NCBI RefSeq assembly: GCF_026151205.1
Contig: NC_087081.1
Location: 10,543,113 to 10,607,112, forward strand
Length of the DNA stretch: 64,000 nucleotides
Source of the DNA: Bolinopsis microptera
Lineage: Eukaryota; Ctenophora; Tentaculata; Lobata; Bolinopsidae
Reading direction: 5' to 3'
Shown here: in pieces, positions 59,608 through 64,000 of the stretch
Layout: the number at the start of each line of letters is the position of its first letter
How positions within the stretch are numbered: the first letter of the stretch is position 1
Made by a program: the position numbers and the translations under genes
Notes under the pieces: model-generated
Database searches by the model: none
What the model was told of the DNA's origin: nothing
Seen by the model: only the letters and a program-made list of their open reading frames with translations

Positions 59608-61089
59608 GGTGTTGATTAATTAATTAATTTATTGAATAATAATTAATTAGTACCTTTCAGCGTTGAGGGTGTTGGTGTTCTGATATTCAGTGAGTAGGGC
59701 AGCTGGGCAGAACCTCCCCTGAACACGTGATACATTATAACAGAACACGTGATACATTATAACAGAACACGTGATACATTATAACAGAACACGTGATACA
59801 TTATAACAGAACACGTGATACATTATAACAGAACACGTGATACATTATAACAGAACACGTGATACATTATAACAGAACACGTGATACATTATAACAGAAC
59901 ACGTGATACATTATAACAGAACACGTGATACATTATAACAGAACACGTGATACATAAGATCAGCTCAAACCCCATTAGACTCGCCCTATCAAAGTAAATA
60001 AGGATTAAGTGGAAAAATGGGAAAATGAACATTCATTTTAAAAACAATGAACACAATTATCATTTGATAAGACATATTTCTCGAATGCGTGATAATAGCA
60101 AATCATAACAGAATGAATTATCTCGATCAGGCACTCAGTGACTGAGGAATAACACAAACTTTTGCACTAATCAGTAAAAAACGTGGTTATTCCATTGTGA
60201 AGAGACGAGATAGGAGACAAACCTTGAACTTGGTTACAGCTCCAGATATCTCTGCAGTGTCAGAGCTTGTGTGATTTGAGCACGTCAGAAACATTGCATG
60301 ATTCTCAAACCTGTCAAGGTGTTAGCTTTTGATTTCCGACGTCAGGTATGTAAATATTTTGAATATTCAAATCCACTGTGAGCTCTTATCGAGAAGAATG
60401 ATGATCCATCGCAACTAATGATACACTTAGTTTCACACTAGAAAGTACATACAGCATAACAAAACATAAACTGTTAGAGGAAAACTTATACATAAAGTAT
60501 AGCTTATTCATTGGCTAAAAAGTAATTAGTGATGATTTGATTTCTGCAAAGTGCTCAAAAAGACTACATAACTAAGGGCTTGAACGGTAACGAGTGAAAG
60601 TGATAATAATTTTAATCCTTCAATCCTCAATAAACTCTATACACTGCTTACTGATTACATTATCAAGCACATAATTAAACAAGAAGTGAACTGTTAACCT
60701 GAAAGTAGTGAGGTTGAGAGGGACATTACAAACTTGACATCTGAAGCATTTCATGTGAACCCGCCCTACCGAGGGAAGTGTAACATTCGGACCACAGTCA
60801 ACTCTGAAATAACATTGATTGATTAATTTATGAATAATCCTTTTGGTTACTTGATTTATTTCCAAACAATACTATGTTAATTAAGATTACCTGGCTGTTT
60901 ATTTTAGTTTGTTTTTAATTAATTATTTCCATAAGGAAAGACATTGTGGTATTGCAGCTGAAAGAGTGTTTTGATAAAAATCAATTCATAATGAATAGTA
61001 ATAATAATCACTATAATTAATAGTGATTACCTGTCCATGGCATCTTTACAAACAAGACACACATTCGCGGAGGTGGAGGCCATGGTCAT
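36556..61089 (-). CDS. LIM / Rap-GAP / BTB-BACK multidomain protein
   Basis: Predicted GTPase-activating protein for Rap-type small GTPases with an N-terminal zinc domain and a C-terminal cullin-adaptor-like module. Exons (minus): 61089-61031, 60803-60699, 60310-60223, 59718-59654, 58560-58449, 57951-57820, 57655-57542, 57399-57302, 57063-56928, 56597-56491, 42965-42874, 42481-42420, 42103-41957, 40638-40567, 40388-40277, 39981-39915, 39743-39610, 39406-39325, 38792-38630, 38400-38285, 38173-38005, 37419-37281, 37113-37034, 36675-36556; 856 aa, all phases consistent. The LIM domain (about residues 11-70) shows CLVC...[10 protein letters not shown]...CSNH. The Rap-GAP region (about 145-500) shows [39 protein letters not shown] and [12 protein letters not shown], with Asn399 as the catalytic asparagine thumb, then [12 protein letters not shown]. 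The BTB domain (about 568-690) begins [13 protein letters not shown] and includes [16 protein letters not shown] (about 690-856) ends FQADPRSV. Exon 6 uses a GC donor. The exon 8 end is the least certain junction. Confidence 0.9.
36690..36945. repeat. Small inverted-end repeat and ~100-bp duplication in Rap-GAP intron 23
   Basis: The segment 36690-36832 begins tttaccttactcgggaatatt and ends with its reverse complement, like a MITE. Its inner ~95 bp is repeated directly at about 36850-36945. The left end is 14 bases from exon 24. Confidence 0.8.
37434..37912. repeat. 28-bp minisatellite upstream of exon 22 of the Rap-GAP gene
   Basis: About 17 copies of ggagataagatctgtggtca plus tggaaaca. In transcript sense the unit is pyrimidine-rich and carries ccacag, a decoy splice acceptor. 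The array ends about 15 bases before the real exon 22 acceptor (37420). Confidence 0.95.
38769..39183. repeat. 43-bp minisatellite containing the exon 19 acceptor and exon start
   Basis: Ten copies at exact 43-bp spacing (38769, 38812, 38855 ... 39156). In transcript sense each unit holds ccccttag followed by GGTGTTTCAGAAGCTGCTGG, which is the exon 19 acceptor and first coding bases. The copy nearest the exon is the real one. Any upstream copy would add codons ending at an in-frame TAG after 14 codons. Confidence 0.95.
39491..39509. repeat. Poly-C tract
   Basis: About 19-20 uninterrupted C in the intron between exons 17 and 18 of the Rap-GAP gene. Confidence 0.9.
42960..43020. repeat. 31-bp duplication of the exon 11 acceptor
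   Basis: Two direct copies of gtcaccctgaaatatttgaa plus tactttaaat. In transcript sense each carries atatttcag followed by GGTGAC, the acceptor and first bases of exon 11. Related ccctgaaatatttt words resume at 44425-44470, on the far side of the palindrome, so the palindrome appears to have landed within this small array. Confidence 0.85.
43029..44428. mobile_element. 1.4-kb palindrome in intron 10 of the Rap-GAP gene
   Basis: Two arms of about 690 bp are near-perfect reverse complements about a centre near 43728, starting gggagatacacc and ending ggtgtatctccc. Short open frames occur symmetrically on both strands and are shadows of each other. No transposase gene. It lies 64 bases upstream (transcript sense) of exon 11. 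Confidence 0.9.
44471..45054. other. Intronic, no gene seen
   Basis: AT-rich intron 10 sequence without recognisable coding content. Confidence 0.5.
45055..45360. repeat. Tandem duplicated block with CAGA microsatellite
   Basis: Two copies of a ~100-bp block beginning atttggcttcgtc and containing actataccgaaaaa, ccagtc and taactctta, each followed by acacacagacagaca. A similar CAGA run is at 50670-50715. Confidence 0.75.
45720..46300 (-). pseudogene. LINE remnant: RNase H domain and C-terminal zinc-knuckle tail
   Basis: Minus-strand conceptual reading gives [10 protein letters not shown], then [19 protein letters not shown], which are typical RNase H blocks, then after a break [10 protein letters not shown]...[18 protein letters not shown], the conserved tail of I/Jockey-type LINEs. 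Frames are interrupted near 46000. The upstream part is absent; it may have been separated by the 46438-49895 element. Confidence 0.7.
46438..49895. mobile_element. 3.5-kb element of ~155-bp monomers with a conserved 15-bp box and inverted ends
   Basis: The ends are inverted repeats of about 45 bp (cgttaaggacacgttcattg on the left; its reverse complement ends at 49895). Inside, a box of form tgtgacgaaatttac recurs. In the left half it is inverted (gtaaannttgtcaca) at 46626, 46778, 46939, 47082, 47259, 47411, 47566 and 47694. In the right half it is forward at 47766, 47918, 48078, 48232, 48393, 48548, 48708, 48860, 49012, 49151, 49355, 49516, 49670, 49741 and 49808. Most spacings are 150-161 bp. 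Higher-order repeats are a ~640-bp duplication (46517-47700) and four ~310-bp units (47743-48990). No coding potential was seen. Confidence 0.9.
49896..50720. other. Probable degraded LINE sequence with CAGA tract
   Basis: GC content and codon-like texture are higher than the surroundings, with a ctgaaagagaa(a)tttcctggtg phrase repeated (50407, 50508), but no frame stays open or matches a family clearly. It may be the missing 5' part of the LINE relic at 45720-46300. Low certainty. Confidence 0.35.
51010..51290. other. Possible retroelement 3' fragment
   Basis: Contains gacgtttcgccaccatgg next to cttcttcaaggcgg. The gacgtttcg plus "...tcttcaaggc" arrangement is common at 3' ends of LINE or Penelope-like elements. 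No coding region remains. Confidence 0.3.
51761..55927 (+). CDS. Single-pass SRCR receptor with three near-identical SRCR domains
   Basis: Cell-surface protein; SRCR domains bind ligands outside the cell. Exons: 51761-51806, 52397-52702, 53257-53565, 54180-54485, 54864-55352, 55536-55927; 615 aa, all phase 1 junctions. Exon 1 is a signal peptide ([16 protein letters not shown]). Exons 2-4 each encode one SRCR domain (about residues 17-117, 118-220, 221-322) with the signature [21 protein letters not shown] and six cysteines. Exon 5 (about 323-485) is an unrecognised extracellular domain, possibly related to the farnesoic-acid-methyltransferase-like (FAMeT) fold. Exon 6 has a transmembrane helix (about 500-523), three 12-residue repeats of [12 protein letters not shown] type, a PPxY motif (PPKY, 575-578) that could bind WW-domain ubiquitin ligases, a PSYEDV motif and a Gly-rich end. 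The whole gene lies antisense in intron 10 of the Rap-GAP gene. Confidence 0.9.
52029..52368. repeat. Partial copy of the 155-bp-monomer element in SRCR intron 1
   Basis: About 340 bp matching the right end of the 46438-49895 element in reverse complement. It begins cattgaagtttgagga and has boxes gtaaaatttgtcacg (52088), gtaaacttcgtcaca (52155), gtaaattttgtcaca (52218) and a forward box cgtgacagagtttac (52242). It ends 29 bases before exon 2. Confidence 0.85.
52727..53185. repeat. (GGGAGA)n array filling SRCR intron 2
   Basis: About 75 units of gggaga with a few variants at the start. It occupies most of the 554-bp intron between the donor at 52703 and the acceptor at 53256. The 6-bp period keeps every frame open, giving long artificial open frames on both strands. 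Confidence 0.95.
53586..54110. repeat. (GGGAGA)n array filling SRCR intron 3
   Basis: About 85 units. The flanking intron sequence (gtgagtcgatcttattatta on the 5' side, and the 3' side) is nearly identical to intron 2, showing that exon and intron were duplicated together. Intron 4 starts with the same bases but lacks the array. Confidence 0.95.
56217..56401 (+). pseudogene. Truncated duplicate of the SRCR receptor tail
   Basis: Repeats parts of exon 6: cgagaggagccagtgttccc, ctccgccgaaatatgaagaa (PPKYEE), the Gly/Asp-rich end and the sequence after the stop, but with an in-frame TAG (ttagttagg) and a missing middle. No transmembrane or extracellular part. Confidence 0.85.
57953..58412. repeat. 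51-bp minisatellite making up intron 5 of the Rap-GAP gene
   Basis: Nine copies of a unit containing aaattccagctgttaccatg and gttgctagggttatttcaaa. The array starts at the exon 6 acceptor (57952) and covers almost the whole 497-bp intron up to exon 5 (58449). Confidence 0.95.
59528..59605. repeat. (AG)n microsatellite
   Basis: About 38 dinucleotides in the intron between exons 4 and 5 of the Rap-GAP gene, 50 bases from the exon 4 donor. Confidence 0.95.
59720..59955. repeat. 22-bp minisatellite with eleven CACGTG E-boxes
   Basis: Eleven copies of gaacacgtgatacattataa plus ca, in intron 3 of the Rap-GAP gene, abutting the exon 4 acceptor (59719). Each unit has one palindromic cacgtg, spaced 22 bp. 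Confidence 0.95.
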
Positions 61090-62269
61090 ACTATAAAAAT
61101 AACAATTATTCTCAACATATATTAAGACGACAATAATACCAAAGAGAAAATATTAATCTATTACAAGCAATGAAAATAGCAAAATAAGTTAAATAGGTTG
61201 GCGATAAATAAACAGATAATCTTGACAACGTTAATGGAATCAATTTGCTATAACTTGAAATTGCCAAATTTGGTGTTGTAACTGGAATATAACTGACAGC
61301 TTCAATCTATAATTAGCTTGCTTCCTTGAAGGTTATTGGTATTTGCGTTGTGTGCATGCTGCCCATGCCTTTATCATCCAAATTCGGAGTGCCTGAAAAC
61401 TATCTATGAAGGTAACAGATCCTCAAAAGGTAGTTGAAGCCCAAATTCGGAGTGCCTGAAAACTATCTATGAAGGTAACAGATCCTTAAAAGGTAGTTCA
61501 AGCCCAATTAACCAAAGAAATAAATCAATCTATCTTGTGCACTGGTGATATCCACCCATTGCATTTGCATGTGACTGATGTGAACCCTGTCAATATTGTA
61601 AGAAATATGGATATGTAGGGATGTAGTCCTGTTTGAACTGTACAGTCGGCTTGTAACAGTACCATCAGGTTTGAACACTCGAGGCTCCTGGAAAGATATG
61701 AAGTAAATCACACAATTAAAACATATGGAATCTTTGATGTAACACACAAGTCATGAAGGGAAAAAGACATATGCGATAAAAAATTGAAAATTGCAAACCT
61801 CAAGAGTATTCTAGGTTCTGGTTACGCTTGTGTTTTTCAGAAAGCATTGGTGATATTGGGGTTGTTAGCCATAAGACTATTATCTGCAAGGTGCTTGTAA
61901 GTGGGAGCAGCCCTGCTTAACGCAACAGTTTGCATAGTTGGTAGTCTGTGATGGTTGCAGGGATGGTAATGTTAATTTCTGGACAGCTTAAGTCTGTAAC
62001 CGAGTTGCTCCCAAGTAGGAGTGGTGTTCTTGAAAAACAGTAATGAGGCAGTGTAGTCAGTCACCCTGACCGTATTCCTTGTGAAAGTTGTTTGATGTAT
62101 GGTTTACTCTCCAACAAAACTCTAGATCCTAACACACTCACTGCCACAACAAGAGCAATCCATTCAATTCTCTCTGTGAACGAACAATATACATCCTATT
62201 ATAAGAGCCCAGATTTCCACTCAAATACTGGCAAGTGCATAATGGTATAGGACCTTAAAATAAAATTGA
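61090..62269. other. Upstream region of the Rap-GAP gene
   Basis: No gene seen. It contains a ~63-bp duplication (about 61378-61440 and 61441-61503, aattcggagtgcctgaaaac). The Rap-GAP promoter presumably lies here but no element could be assigned. Confidence 0.5.
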
Positions 62270-64000
62270 ACCATATAAAATAAATAATAATAATAAAATT
62301 TGGTAGCTTAAACACAAACTCTAAGCCCAGTGGATAAACCACAAAACTTATGCTCTATTGTGTGAAACAAAGATACTAGATCAAGATAACTATCAAGGAG
62401 TGTATGCATAGGACATAAAAAGTTTTGGAACGAAGATGACATGCTTGTGAAGCGAGCTAACAGTCTAATTGCTAATAAGTTCAAAAAGATCATGACATTA
62501 GGTTGCATCCTAAACAGTTTAAGCAAATAACATAAAGTTATTATATTGTCAATTAATCGCTGATGCCATAACTTTTCTTAAACAGGTGAGTTTTTAATAA
62601 TGTTTTGAACAGATCAACATTGGAACAAGTCTTAATTTCAATTGGTAGTTGGTTCCAGATTTTCGGAGCAACAGTCTGAAACGCTCTTGGGTGTGATCTT
62701 GTAGATCCGACGGGTAGGTGTAAGGAGGAAGTTCTTCTGCTACTTGAACTAACAAATGTTACTAGATCACACAGATATGCAGGAGCAACACCATTGACTG
62801 CTTTGAAAATCAGTAAGCATAACTTAAACTCAATCCTCTCCTTCACCTTGAGCCAATGAAGGGATTTGAGCTTCTCCTCGACTGAGTCTCTCTTCTTTAA
62901 TCCAAAAACCAGACGGCATGCTCGGTTCTGAATGTTCTGCAGCTGCGTAATTGAGGCTTGACTACAACCATAGTAAAGTGCATTGCAGTAGTCAAGCGAT
63001 GAGATTACAATTGCTTGAGTCAGTGTTCCCATCTGTTTGGTTGTGAGGAATGTTTTCATCTTAGCAAGGTCTCTTAGTTTCAGAAAACACGATGTTTTAA
63101 GTTGCTTGATTTGCTCACCAAAGTTTAGTTGAGAGTCGAGACGAAATCCGAGGTTCTTTGCAACAGGTGACAGCCTGACACACGTCTCAGAGTTAACAAA
63201 CACGCCCCCTATGGACAGCTGCTGGAGAACAAGCGGTGTCCCAAAGACAAGAATCTCGGTTTTTCCTGCATTGAGCTGTAGATAATGTTTTTTCATCCAG
63301 TCATTAATTTCTTGGAAACATTTAGGAACATCGTTGATAAGGACGGTGGGCTCCTCGTTTGGCTTGAAACTTTTATACAGCTGATGATCGTCGGCGTAAC
63401 CCTGGATGGAGAAGTTCAAATCATGTGCTGCTGAGTACAAAGAGCGAATGTAGATGTTGAACAGGACCGGACCCAGCACAGAGCCCTGTGGGACTCCAAA
63501 CTTAATCACTATCTCATAAGATTCCTCATTTCCAACTTTAATCGTTTGACATCTACCTGTGAGGAAGCTGCTGAACCATTTCCAAGCTGTCCCTGTTATT
63601 CCCAACTCATTTCTGAGGATGTTCAGTAGTTTGCAGTGGTCAACTGTATCAAAAGCTGCGCTGAGATCTAGGAGAAGAACAACAGTTGCCTTGCTTTCTG
63701 TAGATGCAATGAGTAGATCGTTAACAACTCTCACAAGCAGAGTCTCGGTGCTGTGTTTTGATTTGTATCCAGACTGCTGTGGGATGTTCAGGTTGTTGTT
63801 TTCTAGATGTTCATTTAGACGCCTGAGCACTACTCTTTCTATCAACTTGCCCACAAAACTAAGGTTAGATATTGGTCTGTAATTCTTGAGATTATCACTA
63901 TCTAATCCCTGGCCCTTGATCAGGGGTGTGATATGAGCTAGTTTAGCGCCATCAATACTGCCAGAAGATAATGAAGCATTTACTATGTCAACTAAGACGG
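62270..64000 (-). mobile_element. 3' part of a second LINE (CR1/L2-like)
   Basis: Coding part 64000-62553, then a 3' untranslated region to about 62270 ending in a ttattattatt-type simple tail (aataataat on the plus strand). The 5' part lies outside the window. It shares no close sequence with the LINE at 29.8-35.8 kb. Confidence 0.85.
62553..64000 (-). CDS. LINE reverse transcriptase, partial (runs off window)
   Basis: Open from the window edge to a stop at 62553. In order: NYRPISNLSFVGKLIERVVL, catalytic VVLLLDLSAAFDTVDH, GVPQGSVLGPVLFN, and GYADDHQLY (the ADD box). Then come thumb and C-terminal parts with GFRLDSQLNF, LDYCNALYYG, LQNIQNRACRLV and LPVGSTRSHPRAF. All catalytic aspartates are present and there is no stop in about 480 codons, so this copy is recent. 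The endonuclease part would be upstream, beyond 64000. Confidence 0.9.
   Translation of the reverse strand, partial: VLVDIVNASLSSGSIDGAKLAHITPLIKGQGLDSDNLKNYRPISNLSFVGKLIERVVLRRLNEHLENNNLNIPQQSGYKSKHSTETLLVRVVNDLLIASTESKATVVLLLDLSAAFDTVDHCKLLNILRNELGITGTAWKWFSSFLTGRCQTIKVGNEESYEIVIKFGVPQGSVLGPVLFNIYIRSLYSAAHDLNFSIQGYADDHQLYKSFKPNEEPTVLINDVPKCFQEINDWMKKHYLQLNAGKTEILVFGTPLVLQQLSIGGVFVNSETCVRLSPVAKNLGFRLDSQLNFGEQIKQLKTSCFLKLRDLAKMKTFLTTKQMGTLTQAIVISSLDYCNALYYGCSQASITQLQNIQNRACRLVFGLKKRDSVEEKLKSLHWLKVKERIEFKLCLLIFKAVNGVAPAYLCDLVTFVSSSSRRTSSLHLPVGSTRSHPRAFQTVAPKIWNQLPIEIKTCSNVDLFKTLLKTHLFKKSYGISD

Noticed and set aside
59720-59955. CRISPR-like array
   Set aside because: Direct repeats are contiguous with no unique spacers, the host is eukaryotic and no cas genes exist; it is a minisatellite. 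The same applies to 37434, 38769 and 57953.
1-64000. tRNA, rRNA or bacterial-type operon features
   Set aside because: None recognised by eye on either strand; the window is eukaryotic and intron-rich.

Overview
This window is nuclear DNA of an animal, most likely an AT-rich, repeat-rich invertebrate. It has GT-AG introns, a metazoan-type PDS5 cohesin regulator, a scavenger-receptor (SRCR) membrane protein, LINE retrotransposons and TTAGGG-like interstitial repeats. I cannot name the species. Sponge, cnidarian and placozoan are all possible; the SRCR gene and intron density argue against an insect.

Layout. (1) 480-16247, plus strand: a 28-exon PDS5 gene whose last third is a very long acidic/basic tail; its intron 18 holds a 3.4-kb foldback repeat. 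(2) 17839-21905: a 4.1-kb element with ~290-bp inverted ends, enclosing a broken LINE-ORF1-like gene; scraps of the same repeats follow to about 23.1 kb. (3) 28362-23821, minus strand: an 11-exon major-facilitator transporter. (4) About 29.8-35.8 kb, plus strand: a nearly full-length two-ORF LINE with a PHD finger in ORF1 and one in-frame stop in the reverse transcriptase. (5) 61089-36556, minus strand: a 24-exon gene joining LIM, Rap-GAP, BTB and BACK domains. Its 13.5-kb intron 10 carries, on the opposite strand, a complete six-exon SRCR receptor gene (51761-55927), a 1.4-kb palindrome, LINE debris and a 3.5-kb element built of ~155-bp monomers. (6) 62270-64000, minus strand: the 3' part of a second LINE that runs off the window.

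I joined exons by splice consensus plus reading-frame phase. All four genes give one continuous frame (PDS5 only after allowing one missing base near 14175). Predicted lengths are about 1964 aa (PDS5), 531 aa (transporter), 856 aa (LIM/Rap-GAP/BTB) and 615 aa (SRCR receptor).

The strongest unexplained theme is minisatellites at exon edges. In PDS5 exon 6 and in exons 11 and 19 of the Rap-GAP gene the tandem unit contains the splice site and a piece of the exon. At exons 4, 6 and 22 of the same gene, and in the SRCR introns, arrays abut the acceptor or fill the intron. The second theme is the 3.5-kb element, where a 15-bp box recurs every ~152-161 bp and flips orientation once. The third is the LIM/Rap-GAP/BTB/BACK domain combination. 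The genes are unrelated in function and show no operon-like organisation; the SRCR and Rap-GAP genes are physically nested and antisense.
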